Source: Pseudomonas syringae
Lineage (GTDB): Bacteria > Pseudomonadota > Gammaproteobacteria > Pseudomonadales > Pseudomonadaceae
NCBI RefSeq assembly: GCF_001698815.1
Contig: NZ_LGSI01000040.1
Span: 1 to 64,000 of the forward strand
Direction: 5' to 3'
DNA length: 64,000 nt
Positions 36,350 through 45,852 of this stretch are shown here, piece after piece. The notes below the pieces were generated by a model that worked only from the letters and a program-made list of their open reading frames with translations, was not told the DNA's origin and did not search any database. Made by a program: the position numbers and the translations under genes. Every line of letters begins with the position of its first letter. Position 1 is the stretch's first letter.

Positions 36350-37630
36350 ATGAGTATCAAAGACAAGCAGGACAGCCAGGAAATCGGACCCGCAGGTGAA
36401 AAACTGCAGAAGGTTCTTGCGCGCATTGGTGTAGGTTCGCGACGTGACGTCGAAGCCTGGATCAGCCAGGGCCGGATCAAGGTCAATGGCAAGGACGCGA
36501 CCCTCGGTCAACGCGTCGACATGCATGACGCCATCACCGTAGATGGTCGCGTGATCAAGCGCGAAGAGGCCGCCGAAACGGTTCGCCGCGTCATCATGTA
36601 CAACAAGCCGGACGGTGAAATCTGCACCCGCGACGACCCTGAAGGTCGCCCGACGGTGTTCGATCGCCTGCCGCGTCCAAAAGAAGGCCGTTGGGTCAAC
36701 ATCGGTCGCCTGGACATCAACACCACCGGTTTGCTGATGTTCACCACCGACGGTGAGCTGGCCAACCGCCTGATGCACCCGTCCTTCGAAATGGACCGCG
36801 AATACGCAGTGCGCGTACGTGGCGAAGTCGATGATGACATGCTGGCGCGTCTGAAAGCCGGTGTAGTCCTTGAAGACGGTCCTGCGCGTTTCACCGACAT
36901 CAAGCAGGCGCCGGGCGGCGAAGGCTTCAACCATTGGTATCACTGCGTGGTGATGGAAGGTCGCAACCGCGAAGTCCGTCGTCTGTGGGAATCCCAGGGT
37001 CTGGTGGTCAGCCGTCTGAAGCGCGTGCGTTACGGACCGGTGTTCCTCAACTCCGACCTGCCGATGGGCCGCTGGCGCGAAATGAGCCAGTACGAAGTCG
37101 ACGTGCTCAGCGCTGAAGTCGGCCTTGAGCCGGTTGCCCAGCCGCAGATGAACGCCAAGACCAAGGACAAGATGGAGCGCTTGCAGCGCCAGTCGTCGCG
37201 TCCATTGGGCAAAGGCGAGCGGGTTGTTCGCACCTTGCGTCCGGCTGCGGGTGCAGCGGCTCCGACTGCAGATCGTGCGCCGCGTCAGCCACAAGTGACC
37301 GGCAGCGAACGCGACCGTCCGCGTGGCGATTCGACCCAGCGTCCGTCCGGTCCACGTTCAGAATCCGGCCGTGGCCAACGTCCTGCCGGTTCGCGTAACG
37401 ATCCGAGCAAGCCGTCGCCGCGTACTCCGCGCCCGGCCAACGGTCGTACCGACAACAGCCGTGGCACGCCAGTGGCCGAGCGTCCGAACGACGTCAACAA
37501 GCGTCCAGCCAAACCTGCGCACAAGCGTCCAGGCATCACGCTGGTCGACGACGCGCCATCCGGCAAGCGCCGTGGCCCGCCGTCGGGCTCCGGCCAACGC
37601 CCAGGCTTCGGTCGCCGCAAGCCGCAGTAA
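36350..37630 (+). CDS. rluB: 23S rRNA pseudouridine(2605) synthase RluB
   Basis: Converts U2605 of 23S rRNA to pseudouridine. The 426 residues have an S4 RNA-binding domain (about 20-85; KVLARIGVGSRRDVEAWI), the catalytic domain with Asp122 in GRLDINTTGLL, and a C-terminal tail of about 150 residues rich in Arg, Pro, Ser and Gly. The tail is absent from minimal RluB but usual in Pseudomonas. GGGAGG lies upstream of the ATG. A strong terminator follows at 37651. Confidence 0.94.
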   Translation: MSIKDKQDSQEIGPAGEKLQKVLARIGVGSRRDVEAWISQGRIKVNGKDATLGQRVDMHDAITVDGRVIKREEAAETVRRVIMYNKPDGEICTRDDPEGRPTVFDRLPRPKEGRWVNIGRLDINTTGLLMFTTDGELANRLMHPSFEMDREYAVRVRGEVDDDMLARLKAGVVLEDGPARFTDIKQAPGGEGFNHWYHCVVMEGRNREVRRLWESQGLVVSRLKRVRYGPVFLNSDLPMGRWREMSQYEVDVLSAEVGLEPVAQPQMNAKTKDKMERLQRQSSRPLGKGERVVRTLRPAAGAAAPTADRAPRQPQVTGSERDRPRGDSTQRPSGPRSESGRGQRPAGSRNDPSKPSPRTPRPANGRTDNSRGTPVAERPNDVNKRPAKPAHKRPGITLVDDAPSGKRRGPPSGSGQRPGFGRRKPQ

Positions 37631-37650
37631 TACGGTGATGTAACAAGAAA

Positions 37651-37680
37651 CGCCAATCGAGAGATTGGCGTTTTTTTTTT
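37651..37680 (+). terminator. Rho-independent terminator of rluB
   Basis: Perfect 8-base stem CGCCAATC / GATTGGCG with a GAGA loop, followed by ten T residues. It lies 21 bases after the rluB stop. Confidence 0.95.
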
Positions 37681-37696
37681 CTGCTGTGAGGAGCCT

Positions 37697-37732
37697 GTAG
37701 GAGAACCTGTGGGACCGGATTTATCCGGGAAG
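37697..37732. repeat. REP fragment
   Basis: GTAGGAGAACCTGTGGGACC and CCGGATTTATCCGGGA: a half of a REP pair with no matching partner in the next few hundred bases. It marks the edge where base composition turns A/T-rich. Confidence 0.6.
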
Positions 37733-37887
37733 GCGCGGAGTAATGCCCGACCGAGCGGCAGGCTTCAATATGGCTGTAGCCCTGATCGAGCACGAGGTCT
37801 GCGGCCTCGCGTGTTCTAACTAGTTAAGTATTTATAGAAGTTACTCCGTTGGGACCAATAGCTTGTACACAAAAACTCCAGCCCAAA

Positions 37888-38208
37888 TCAACGCGAAAAA
37901 TCAATACTCACGAGCTTACCGTCCAGAAATTTTAGTCGATAATAGGCACCGTTTTGAGGCCCGTACACCCAGTTTTCTACGGTCACTGCATGGTTTTTTC
38001 GCGACTTGTTGAAGCCAGGCTCCGCAGGTATGACTTCCCGATGAGAAGGCGGACCGCACTTTTCCTGTACTTCGTAAGTAGAATCGCCCTCAGAAATCAG
38101 CCCTGTCCCACACCGCATGTCGGCAGATGCCAAGTTATGGATGCTTAACAGAGTCACACCCACAGCGACGCCCAAGCTGCAGTATTTAAAGGGCCGAAGT
38201 TTTTTCAT
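37888..38208 (-). CDS. DUF2845 secreted protein
   Basis: 106 residues. A signal peptide of about 30 residues ends LASA; the DUF2845 core follows (DMRCGTGLISEGDSTYEVQEKCGPPSHRE ... ENWVYGPQNGAYYRLKFLDGKLVSI) with its two conserved cysteines. The domain is a small periplasmic SmpA/OmlA-like fold of unknown role. Codon use is more A/T-rich than the flanks. It lies 60 bases after the repeat-protein gene on the same strand and may be co-transcribed with it. Confidence 0.85.
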   Translation of the reverse strand: MKKLRPFKYCSLGVAVGVTLLSIHNLASADMRCGTGLISEGDSTYEVQEKCGPPSHREVIPAEPGFNKSRKNHAVTVENWVYGPQNGAYYRLKFLDGKLVSIDFSR

Positions 38209-38268
38209 ATTAGTTGGCTTTATTAATGAGCGTTAAAAGAACTTGAATAGGTACGGCTTGAGCTGTAT

Positions 38269-39093
38269 CTACGCTAACTGAAGCGTTTTCAGTGGCTGAA
38301 CTGACTGCTTGTTCAATATGATTGCTAACGAGCTGGCTTCCGTTAAATCCAGCCGAAACTTTTTTCCCGAAGCCAATATTGTGTTAAGCACTGAAATATT
38401 AGCTGAATGTGCAGTCGTGATGCTGATTGTTGCATTTGTGCCCGCCACAGCGACGGCTTGCTGCAGGTTGTCTGCAGTAAGCTGAGTTCCGTTAAATTCA
38501 GCTGCTACCATTTTTCCCGACGAAAGAGCCGCCTTGAGTGATGTTATGTCAAAAGCTTGCGCCGTATTAATGCTTATGGATGCGTTTGCGTTTGCAGTGT
38601 TAACAGCCTGTTGAAAGACTGAAGCCGATAACTGCTCCTCATTAAAATTCACTGAGGCTTTTTTATTGGAACTTAAAGCTTGTACAAGGGCTGCAATGGG
38701 AATTGCTTGCGCAGTATTGATGCTGATTGAAGTATTTGTACTTGCTGCATTTACAGCTTGCGCTAGGGTGCTTGCTGATAATTGTGCGCCATTAAAGTCC
38801 GCAGACACGATTTTGTCGGAGGATAAAAAAGACGTTGGAGTCGCCAAGTCTACTAGCTGAGCTGTATTTAGGCTTAAGCCAGTATGGCTTTTTGTTGCAG
38901 CTAATGTCTGTTGGAGGTTATTCGAAGTTAGCTGCGCGTCGTTAAAAGAAGCTGAAAAATTCATTGCAGCATCCTGATTTTCAACAAATTCAACTAACCC
39001 TAGCATTTGTGGTTGCGAAGTGCAACAGGCTGTATAGGGTTGGCGTTGTTGGCAGAATGTATTCATGAAATTTATTAAGTTTCTTTGGTTCAT
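38269..39093 (-). CDS. Unrecognised protein of nine 25-residue tandem repeats
   Basis: 274 residues (or 231 if translation starts at the ATG at 38964, which has AGGA upstream; the first ATG, 39093, has no clear ribosome-binding site). From residue 46 to 270 the protein is an unbroken array of 25-residue units alternating between type A (xSxxFNxxQLxxxxLxxAVxxAxxN) and type B (xSISINTAQAxxIxxLxxALSSGKK), i.e. four 50-residue pairs plus a diverged last unit. Each unit looks like a short strand plus a helix, suggesting an LRR-like alpha/beta solenoid (inference). The N-terminal 45 residues contain three cysteines (CQQRQPYTACC). There is no signal peptide. The gene is A/T-rich against its flanks. 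I do not recognise the family. Confidence 0.7.
   Translation of the reverse strand: MNQRNLINFMNTFCQQRQPYTACCTSQPQMLGLVEFVENQDAAMNFSASFNDAQLTSNNLQQTLAATKSHTGLSLNTAQLVDLATPTSFLSSDKIVSADFNGAQLSASTLAQAVNAASTNTSISINTAQAIPIAALVQALSSNKKASVNFNEEQLSASVFQQAVNTANANASISINTAQAFDITSLKAALSSGKMVAAEFNGTQLTADNLQQAVAVAGTNATISITTAHSANISVLNTILASGKKFRLDLTEASSLAIILNKQSVQPLKTLQLA
38284..38958 (-). repeat. Tandem 75-base coding repeats (nine units)
   Basis: This stretch encodes the nine 25-residue units of the gene above. At DNA level the copies are well diverged, so this is an old protein repeat, not a recent slippage array. Confidence 0.7.
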
Positions 39094-39419
39094 AATTGAT
39101 TTTTATTCTGAGGCTTGAATGATTTAATATCCTACATATATTCAGATTCCTGTTCCCCAACTCGGATTCCTTCATCAACGGCAAACGTATCGGCTAGTTT
39201 TATCCATAGAGTTTTTAACAAAATCAGCGTGGTGATCGAAAAGCGCTCGCGACTTGGCCGGCACCGCTCGTCTTTCCAGCCAAGGTTGAGTATGAAACCG
39301 CCTCCTGCTCGATCTGTAACAAAAGTCCGCTTCAGACCTTGTGACAATTGATCCCGACGCCTTGGGCCTGCCTGAGCTAAAGCATTAGGGGACTTTTGCA
39401 GTAACCGGGATGGACGTGT
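39094..39419. other. Gene-free A/T-rich gap before comEC
   Basis: 326 bases. Two overlapping open frames of 71-78 codons on opposite strands (39115-39351, 39132-39347) lack a ribosome-binding site and family features, so none is called. No insertion-sequence ends, tRNA or REP were found. It should hold the promoters of comEC and of the divergent repeat-protein gene. Confidence 0.5.
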
Positions 39420-41651
39420 ATGCGCACAGGGATGTTCGCGCTGGCTTTAGGGATGCTGCTATTACGTTTTCTGCCGCAACTGCCGCCGACCTGGCTGTTG
39501 CTGGTGATGCCGGTCGTGGCCTTGATGTTGCTGCCGTTTCGCACGTATCCACTGGCGTTTTTTCTGTTCGGCCTGACTTGGGCCTGCGCGTCGGCGCAAT
39601 CGGCGCTGAATGATCGGCTGCCGCCACGGCTCGATGGCCAGACGCTCTGGCTGCAAGGCAAGGTGGTCGGCTTGCCCAGTCTTGCCGAAGGCGTGGTGCG
39701 TTTCGAGCTTGAAGGTGCCAAGTCCCGTCGCGCTCTATTGCCTGAACACATCCGTGTTTCCTGGTATGACGGACCGGGCGTGCGCAGTGGCGAACGCTGG
39801 CGTCTGGCCGTCAAGCTCAAGCAGCCCGGCGGGCTGGTCAACCCTCATGCATTTGATTACGAGGCCTGGTTGCTGGCGCAGCGAATCGGGGCAACCGGCA
39901 CCGTTGTCGATGGACAACTGCTCTCCGCTGCGAGTTTTGGCTGGCGTGACGCGCTACGGCAGCGATTGCTGGCGGTTGACGCGCAAGGGCGCGAGGGTGA
40001 GTTGGCAGCGCTGGTGCTCGGCGATGGTTCGGGCTTGAGCACGACGGACTGGCAAATCCTGAAAAACACCGGGACTGTGCATTTATTGGTGATTTCCGGC
40101 CAGCACATTGGCTTGTTGGCGGGTGTGATCTACGCGTTGATCGCCGGGCTGGCGCGCTGGGGTTTATGGCCTCGGGCTCTGCCCTGGTTGCCGTGGGCCT
40201 GTGGCCTGGCGTTTACCGCTGCGCTGGGCTACGGCTTGCTCGCCGGATTCGAAGTGCCGGTGCGTCGGGCCTGCGTGATGGTCGGCATGGTGCTGCTCTG
40301 GCGTCTGCGCTTTCGGCATCTGGGCGTGATCTGGCCGTTGCTGTTGTCGCTCAATGCTGTGTTGATCTTTGAACCACTGGCCAGTTTGCAGCCGGGATTC
40401 TGGCTGTCGTTCCTTGCAGTGGGGATTCTGCTGCTGATTTTCAGTGGGCGATTGGGCGCCTGGAGCTGGATACGCAGCTGGACACGGGCGCAGTGGCTGA
40501 TTGCCCTGGGTTTGTTGCCGGTCTTGCTGGCGTTGAATCTGCCCATCAGTCTGAGCGGGCCTTTGGCCAATTTAATTGCCGTGCCCTGGGTCAGCTTCGT
40601 TGCGTTGCCGCCCGCGCTGCTGGGCACTTTGTTGCTGCCGGTTCCGGTCCTCGGCGAAAGCTTGTTGTGGCTGGCCGGTGGTGCGCTGAATGGGTTGTTC
40701 TGGTTTCTTGGCTGGGTGGCGGGCATGGTACCGGTCTGGATCCCCGGCGCGATGCCGTTCTGGGTCTGGGCGCTGAGCCTGTTGGGCGCGCTGCTGTTAT
40801 TGCTGCCCAGCGGTGTGCCGTTACGGCCCCTGGGCTGGCCACTGGTGTTGTTGTGCGTGTTCCCGCCGTTGAAATCCGTGCCCCACGGGCAAGTGCAGGT
40901 GTTGCAACTGGATGTCGGCCAAGGCCTGGCGATCCTGCTGCGTACGCGGCAGCACACCCTGTTGTTCGATGCGGGGCCGCGCTTTGGCGAGTTCGATATC
41001 GGCGAGCGGATCGTGCTGCCAGTCATGCGCAAAGTCGGGGTGCGCAAGCTGGACCTGATGCTGCTCAGCCATGCCGACGCCGATCATGCCGGTGGCGCCT
41101 TGGCGATCCAGCAAGGCTTGCCGGTTGCCCGGGTTCTGGGTGGCGAGCTGGAACGGCTCGCGCCGCAACTCAACGCGCAGTTGTGTCAGGTCGACGAATC
41201 CTGGGAATGGGATGGTGTGACGTTCAAGACCTGGCGCTGGGAGCTGGCGAACGAAGGCAACCAGGCGTCTTGCGTGCTGATGGTCGAAGCCAATGGCGAG
41301 CGGCTGTTGCTGACCGGTGATATCGACGCCGATGCCGAAGAAGCGGCGCTGCGCAGCGACTTCGATGTGCGCGCCCATTGGCTGCAAGCGCCGCATCACG
41401 GCAGTCGCACCTCATCGTCCAAGCCATTTCTGCGTGCTGTCGACCCGCAGGGCGTTTTGATCTCCCGGGGCCGCAACAATGGCTTCGGTCATCCCCATCC
41501 GTTGGTCATGTCGCGCTATCACTGGTATGGCATTCGCACCTACGACAGCGCCGAGCTGGGTGCGATCAGCCTGCAATTGGGCACCTTCGGTCAACCCCAG
41601 GTCGAGCGGGGCCTCCAGCGTTTCTGGCGTGACTCATCTGGCGGATATTGA
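39420..41651 (+). CDS. comEC: ComEC/Rec2-family DNA uptake channel protein
   Basis: 743 residues. An N-terminal OB-like domain after the first membrane segments, the central competence domain with multiple helices (about 210-500; ISGQHIGLLAGVIYALIAGLARW), and a C-terminal metallo-beta-lactamase domain (LQLDVGQGLAILLRT, LLSHADADHAGG, LLTGDIDADAE, APHHGSRTSSS). Forms the inner-membrane pore for transforming single-stranded DNA. The family is conserved even in pseudomonads not known to be competent. The ATG at 39420 is the first good start. Confidence 0.93.
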   Translation: MRTGMFALALGMLLLRFLPQLPPTWLLLVMPVVALMLLPFRTYPLAFFLFGLTWACASAQSALNDRLPPRLDGQTLWLQGKVVGLPSLAEGVVRFELEGAKSRRALLPEHIRVSWYDGPGVRSGERWRLAVKLKQPGGLVNPHAFDYEAWLLAQRIGATGTVVDGQLLSAASFGWRDALRQRLLAVDAQGREGELAALVLGDGSGLSTTDWQILKNTGTVHLLVISGQHIGLLAGVIYALIAGLARWGLWPRALPWLPWACGLAFTAALGYGLLAGFEVPVRRACVMVGMVLLWRLRFRHLGVIWPLLLSLNAVLIFEPLASLQPGFWLSFLAVGILLLIFSGRLGAWSWIRSWTRAQWLIALGLLPVLLALNLPISLSGPLANLIAVPWVSFVALPPALLGTLLLPVPVLGESLLWLAGGALNGLFWFLGWVAGMVPVWIPGAMPFWVWALSLLGALLLLLPSGVPLRPLGWPLVLLCVFPPLKSVPHGQVQVLQLDVGQGLAILLRTRQHTLLFDAGPRFGEFDIGERIVLPVMRKVGVRKLDLMLLSHADADHAGGALAIQQGLPVARVLGGELERLAPQLNAQLCQVDESWEWDGVTFKTWRWELANEGNQASCVLMVEANGERLLLTGDIDADAEEAALRSDFDVRAHWLQAPHHGSRTSSSKPFLRAVDPQGVLISRGRNNGFGHPHPLVMSRYHWYGIRTYDSAELGAISLQLGTFGQPQVERGLQRFWRDSSGGY

Positions 41652-41718
41652 TCACAGGCTTCGGCCAGCTGGCGAGCCTATGTTAGAGTGGCGCCACTTT
41701 TTTCTGGGGGTCGTCACT

Positions 41719-42393
41719 GTGTGGGAACTGGTCAAATCAGGTGGCTGGATGATGCTGCCGATCATTCTGAGTTCCATCGCCGCGGTCGGCATCATCATCG
41801 AGCGTCTCTGGACCTTGCGTGCCAGCCGCATCACCCCGCCGCATTTGCTGGGGCAGGTCTGGCGCTGGATCCAGGACAAGAAACTCGACAACGAAAAGCT
41901 CAAGGAGCTGCGCGCCGATTCGCCGCTGGGTGAAATCCTCGCCGCAGGCCTGGCCAACTCCAGACATGGTCGCGAGATCATGAAGGAATGCATCGAAGAA
42001 GCCGCCGCACGGGTCATTCATGATCTGGAGCGCTACTTGAGTGCCCTGGGTTCGATTGCTGCCATGGCGCCGTTGCTGGGTTTGCTGGGTACCGTGCTGG
42101 GCATGATCGATATCTTTGGCTCTTTCAATGCCACCGGTAACACGGCCAATGCCGCCGTGCTGGCGGGCGGTATTTCCAAGGCGCTGATCTGTACCGCATC
42201 GGGGCTGATCGTGGCCATTCCGGCGATTTTCTTTCATCGGTTCCTGCAAAGCCGGGTCGATGAACTGGTGGTCGGGATGGAGCAGGAAGCCATCAAACTG
42301 GTGGAAGTGGTACAGGGCGACCGTGACGTCGACGTCAACGATCCGAGTATCCAGCTCAAGGCTCAGGCCCGGGGTGAGGGCCGCAAGAAGTGA
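41719..42393 (+). CDS. exbB: ExbB/TolQ/MotA-family proton channel protein
   Basis: 224 residues, three membrane helices. The family block LGSIAAMAPLLGLLGTVLGMIDIFGSF (about 112-138) and AGGISKALICTASGLIVAIPA are clear. Works with the ExbD-like partner in a proton-driven complex. The GTG at 41719 (VWELVKSGGWMMLPI) with GGGGG upstream is the family start; the longer frame overlaps comEC. exbD overlaps its stop by 4 bases. The linkage to lpxK is conserved in Pseudomonas. There is no TonB partner here. Confidence 0.93.
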   Translation: MWELVKSGGWMMLPIILSSIAAVGIIIERLWTLRASRITPPHLLGQVWRWIQDKKLDNEKLKELRADSPLGEILAAGLANSRHGREIMKECIEEAAARVIHDLERYLSALGSIAAMAPLLGLLGTVLGMIDIFGSFNATGNTANAAVLAGGISKALICTASGLIVAIPAIFFHRFLQSRVDELVVGMEQEAIKLVEVVQGDRDVDVNDPSIQLKAQARGEGRKK

Positions 42394-42821
42394 AATTTCG
42401 TCGGCGCAAGGTCAGGGAGAACATCGACATCAACCTCGTGTCGTTGATCGATGTGGTGTTCATCCTGCTGCTGTTCTTTATCGTGACCACGACCTTCACT
42501 CGCGAAACCCAATTGCGGGTCGATCTGCCGCAGGCGGTCACCGGTACGCCGGACACCGACGCCGATCGCAAGCATCTGGACATCGCCATCAATGCCGACG
42601 GGGTTTTTTCCCTGAACAACCAATTGCTGCCGAAAAACGATCTGGCCACGCTGATTGACGCCTTGCAGCGTGAATCGGCCGGCGATACCAGTTTGCCGCT
42701 GACGATCAGCGCCGATGGCAAAACCCCCCATCAATCGGTGATTACCGCCATGGACGCTGCTGGCAAACTGGGTTTCAGTCATTTGCGCATGACCACCGTC
42801 GAGGCGACATCGGCTAACTGA
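42390..42821 (+). CDS. exbD: ExbD/TolR-family protein
   Basis: 143 residues with one N-terminal membrane helix containing the conserved Asp ([23 protein letters not shown]; Asp in SLIDVV) and a periplasmic domain. Partner of the preceding ExbB-like channel. The start is a GTG overlapping the exbB stop (GTGA), and the stop overlaps the lpxK ATG (TGATG), so exbB-exbD-lpxK are translationally coupled. Confidence 0.93.
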   Translation: MKFRRRKVRENIDINLVSLIDVVFILLLFFIVTTTFTRETQLRVDLPQAVTGTPDTDADRKHLDIAINADGVFSLNNQLLPKNDLATLIDALQRESAGDTSLPLTISADGKTPHQSVITAMDAAGKLGFSHLRMTTVEATSAN

Positions 42822-43816
42822 TGGCACTCTCAGACCGCTTGCTTGCCGCCTGGTATGCCGGGCATCCGGCTCTGGCGCTGTTACGACCGCTGGAATGCCT
42901 GTATCGCCGTGTCGTCGACGGCAAGCGTGCGCGCTTCCTGGCCGGGCAGGGTGAAATCTACAAGGCGCCGATTCCGGTCATCGTCGTCGGCAATATCACG
43001 GTCGGCGGCACCGGCAAGACGCCGCTGATCCTGTGGATGATTGAGCATTGTCGCAACCGTGGCCTGCGCGTTGGCGTGGTCAGCCGAGGTTATGGCGCTA
43101 CGCCACCGAGCCTGCCGTGGCGCGTGACCGCCGAACAAAGCGCGGCGCAGGCGGGTGACGAACCTCTTTTAATTGTGCAGCGCACCGGCGTGCCGTTGAT
43201 GATCGATCCTGATCGCAGCCGCGCGGTGCGTGCCTTGCTGGACAGCGAGCCGCTGGACCTGATTCTGTCTGACGATGGCCTGCAACATTACCGCCTGGCC
43301 CGGGATCTGGAACTGGTGCTGATCGATGCGGCCCGCGGCCTGGGCAATCGACGCTGCCTGCCCGCCGGTCCTCTGCGCGAACCCGTCGAGCGCCTGAACA
43401 GCGTCGATGCGCTGCTCTACAACGGCGCCAGCGCTGATCGTGACGATGGTTACGCTTTCCAGCTAAAGCCCGCCGCGCTGGTCAATCTGCGCAGCGGCGA
43501 GCGTCAGCCGGTGGAGTTCTTCGCGCCGGGGCAAGCCGTTCACGCTGTGGCGGGGATCGGCAATCCGCAACGTTTCTTCAATACCCTCGAAGGGCTACAC
43601 TGGCGGCCTGTCGCTCACGCGTTCGCCGACCATGCCGCCTACAGCGCGCAGACGCTGACGTTCACGCCTTCGCTGCCCGTGGTCATGACCGAAAAGGACG
43701 CCGTGAAATGCCGGCTCTTCGCGGCGGATGACTGGTGGTATCTGGCCGTGGATGCAGTGCCTTCGGCCGCTTTTGTCAGTTGGTTCGACTCGCAGTTATC
43801 ACGTCTTTTGCCATGA
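42821..43816 (+). CDS. lpxK: Tetraacyldisaccharide 4'-kinase LpxK
   Basis: Phosphorylates the lipid A precursor at the 4' position, at the inner membrane. 331 residues with the P-loop [14 protein letters not shown] (57-69), Walker-B-like [16 protein letters not shown] (about 146-161) and [14 protein letters not shown]. Coupled to exbD by an overlapping TGATG. Downstream are a Trm112-like gene and kdsB, which also serves LPS synthesis. Confidence 0.96.
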   Translation: MALSDRLLAAWYAGHPALALLRPLECLYRRVVDGKRARFLAGQGEIYKAPIPVIVVGNITVGGTGKTPLILWMIEHCRNRGLRVGVVSRGYGATPPSLPWRVTAEQSAAQAGDEPLLIVQRTGVPLMIDPDRSRAVRALLDSEPLDLILSDDGLQHYRLARDLELVLIDAARGLGNRRCLPAGPLREPVERLNSVDALLYNGASADRDDGYAFQLKPAALVNLRSGERQPVEFFAPGQAVHAVAGIGNPQRFFNTLEGLHWRPVAHAFADHAAYSAQTLTFTPSLPVVMTEKDAVKCRLFAADDWWYLAVDAVPSAAFVSWFDSQLSRLLP

Positions 43817-43833
43817 TTCGCTCAGGATTTCTT

Positions 43834-44019
43834 ATGGACACCAAATTGCTCGACATCCTCGCTTGCCCGATCTGCAAAGGTCCGCTCAAGCTCAGCGCCG
43901 ATAAAACCGAACTGATCAGCAAGGGCGCAGGCCTGGCCTATCCGATCCGCGACGGCATTCCGGTGATGCTGGAAAGCGAAGCGCGCACCCTGACGACCGA
44001 CGAGCGTCTGGATAAATGA
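43834..44019 (+). CDS. Trm112-family (YcaR) small zinc-ribbon-like protein
   Basis: 61 residues: [20 protein letters not shown] ... [17 protein letters not shown], the UPF0434/Trm112 pattern with one CxxC. The family activates methyltransferases in other organisms; the bacterial role is unclear. Invariably next to kdsB, whose ATG overlaps its stop. The start at 43834 gives the family N-terminus. Confidence 0.93.
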   Translation: MDTKLLDILACPICKGPLKLSADKTELISKGAGLAYPIRDGIPVMLESEARTLTTDERLDK

Positions 44020-44780
44020 CCGCGGTTTTCACGGTTGTCATTCCGGCCCGCTACGGTTCCAGCCGCTTTCCCGGCAAGCCGCTGCAAGAGATCGCCGGCA
44101 AGCCGATGATCCAGCATGTCTGGGAGCAGGCGCGTAAAAGCAGCGCCGCGCGGGTCGTGGTTGCCACCGATGACCCGCGTATCGTTGAAGCCTGTCGCGT
44201 TTTTGGCGCCGAGGTTTTGCTGACCCGTGACGACCATAATTCCGGCACCGACCGTCTTGCCGAAGTGGCTACCCAGCTTGGGTTGGCCACCGATGCCATC
44301 GTGGTCAACGTTCAGGGCGACGAGCCGATGATCCCGCCAGCGGTGATCGATCAGGTCGCGGACAACCTGGCGGCGCATCCGGAAGCACTTATGTCGACCC
44401 TGGCCGAGCCCATCGACGACGTTGCTGCGCTGTTCAATCCGAACGTGGTCAAGGTCGTTGCCGATATCAACGGTCTGGCGCTGACCTTCAGCCGTGCGCC
44501 CTTGCCTTGGGCGCGTGATGCGCTGGCCAGGAATCGCGATCAATTGCCCGCGGGTGTTCCGTACCGTCGTCACATCGGCATTTACGCCTATCGCGCAGGG
44601 TTTCTTCAGGATTTCGTCAGGTGGGGCCCTTGCTGGCTCGAAGACACTGAAAACCTGGAGCAATTGCGGGCGCTTTGGCATGGCGTGCGTATTCACGTGG
44701 CCGACGCTGTTGAAGCGCCGCCTGCCGGCGTGGACACCGCTGAAGACCTCGAACGAGTCCGCCGCTTGCTGGAGGGTTGA
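44016..44780 (+). CDS. kdsB: CMP-KDO synthetase KdsB
   Basis: Activates KDO with CTP for the LPS inner core. 254 residues: nucleotide-binding [14 protein letters not shown] (9-22), [18 protein letters not shown], and the C-terminal [11 protein letters not shown]. Overlaps the Trm112-like gene by 4 bases and the murB start by 4 bases. In PAO1 a low-molecular-weight phosphatase gene (ptpA) lies between kdsB and murB; it is absent here. Confidence 0.96.
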   Translation: MTAVFTVVIPARYGSSRFPGKPLQEIAGKPMIQHVWEQARKSSAARVVVATDDPRIVEACRVFGAEVLLTRDDHNSGTDRLAEVATQLGLATDAIVVNVQGDEPMIPPAVIDQVADNLAAHPEALMSTLAEPIDDVAALFNPNVVKVVADINGLALTFSRAPLPWARDALARNRDQLPAGVPYRRHIGIYAYRAGFLQDFVRWGPCWLEDTENLEQLRALWHGVRIHVADAVEAPPAGVDTAEDLERVRRLLEG

Positions 44781-45796
44781 CGTTGCAGCTGCAATCCGCC
44801 GTTTCTCTCAAACCGTTCAACACCTTCGGCGTCGATGTGCAGGCGCAGCTGTTTGCCGAAGCCCATAACGATGACGACGTGCGCGCGGCGCTGGCCTATT
44901 GTGCAGCGCACACGCTGCCGCTGATGGTCATCGGCGGTGGCAGCAACCTGTTGCTGACCGGCGACGTCAAGGCTTTGGTACTGCGCATGGCCAGCCGTGG
45001 TATTCGCATTGTTCGCGAAGACTGCCTGGAGGCCATCGTCGAGGCCGAAGCGGGTGAGCCGTGGCACCCGTTCGTGCAGTCATGTCTGGAACTCGGCCTG
45101 TGCGGCCTGGAAAACCTGAGCCTGATTCCCGGTACGGTCGGCGCTGCACCGATGCAAAACATTGGCGCTTACGGTGTCGAGATCAAAGACGTTTTTCATA
45201 GCCTGACCGCCCTCGACCGGCAGACGGGCGAATTGCGCGAATTCTCCCTGGAAGAATGCGCATTCGGTTATCGCGACAGCCTGTTCAAGCATGACACCGG
45301 ACGCTGGGTGATCTTGCGCGTACGTTTTGTTCTGAGCCGCGTCGCGCGCCTGCATCTGGATTACGGCCCGGTGCGGCAGCGTCTGGACACGCTCGGTATC
45401 AAGCATCCAACCCCGCGTGATGTCAGCCAGGCAATCTGCGCGATCCGCAGTGAAAAGCTTCCTGATCCCGCCGAACTCGGCAACGCGGGCAGCTTCTTCA
45501 AAAACCCGCTGATTTCCGCTGAACTGGCGGCGCGCATCAAAGTCAGTTATCCGGGGCTTGTGGGTTATCCACAGGCTGACGGGCAGGTGAAGCTTGCCGC
45601 TGGCTGGCTGATCGAACAAGCCGGATGGAAGGGCTATCGTGAAGGGGATGCGGGTGTGCATCGCTTGCAGTCGCTGGTGCTGGTCAACTATGGTCGGGCC
45701 ACTGGCGCACAACTGTTGGCTCTGGCACGGCGTATCCAGGCCGACATCGTCGAGCGCTTCGATGTGCCGCTGGAAATGGAACCTAATCTTTACTGA
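44777..45796 (+). CDS. murB: UDP-N-acetylenolpyruvoylglucosamine reductase MurB
   Basis: FAD/NADPH reductase making UDP-MurNAc for peptidoglycan. 339 residues, type I Mur[14 protein letters not shown] motif [10 protein letters not shown] (51-60), [20 protein letters not shown] (about 113-132), [10 protein letters not shown] with the catalytic Ser near 239, and C-terminal EMEPNLY. The start is a TTG at 44777 overlapping the kdsB stop; a second TTG six bases later is possible. Confidence 0.95.
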   Translation: MTLQLQSAVSLKPFNTFGVDVQAQLFAEAHNDDDVRAALAYCAAHTLPLMVIGGGSNLLLTGDVKALVLRMASRGIRIVREDCLEAIVEAEAGEPWHPFVQSCLELGLCGLENLSLIPGTVGAAPMQNIGAYGVEIKDVFHSLTALDRQTGELREFSLEECAFGYRDSLFKHDTGRWVILRVRFVLSRVARLHLDYGPVRQRLDTLGIKHPTPRDVSQAICAIRSEKLPDPAELGNAGSFFKNPLISAELAARIKVSYPGLVGYPQADGQVKLAAGWLIEQAGWKGYREGDAGVHRLQSLVLVNYGRATGAQLLALARRIQADIVERFDVPLEMEPNLY

Positions 45797-45852
45797 CTCC
45801 CTTCTACAGATTCATGTCTCTGGGCTGAATGCCTTCAATGAGGATCAACCCG

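Noticed and set aside
39115..39351. Opposed 71-78 codon frames in the gap before comEC
   Set aside because: No ribosome-binding site, no recognisable family and mutual overlap; not called as genes.
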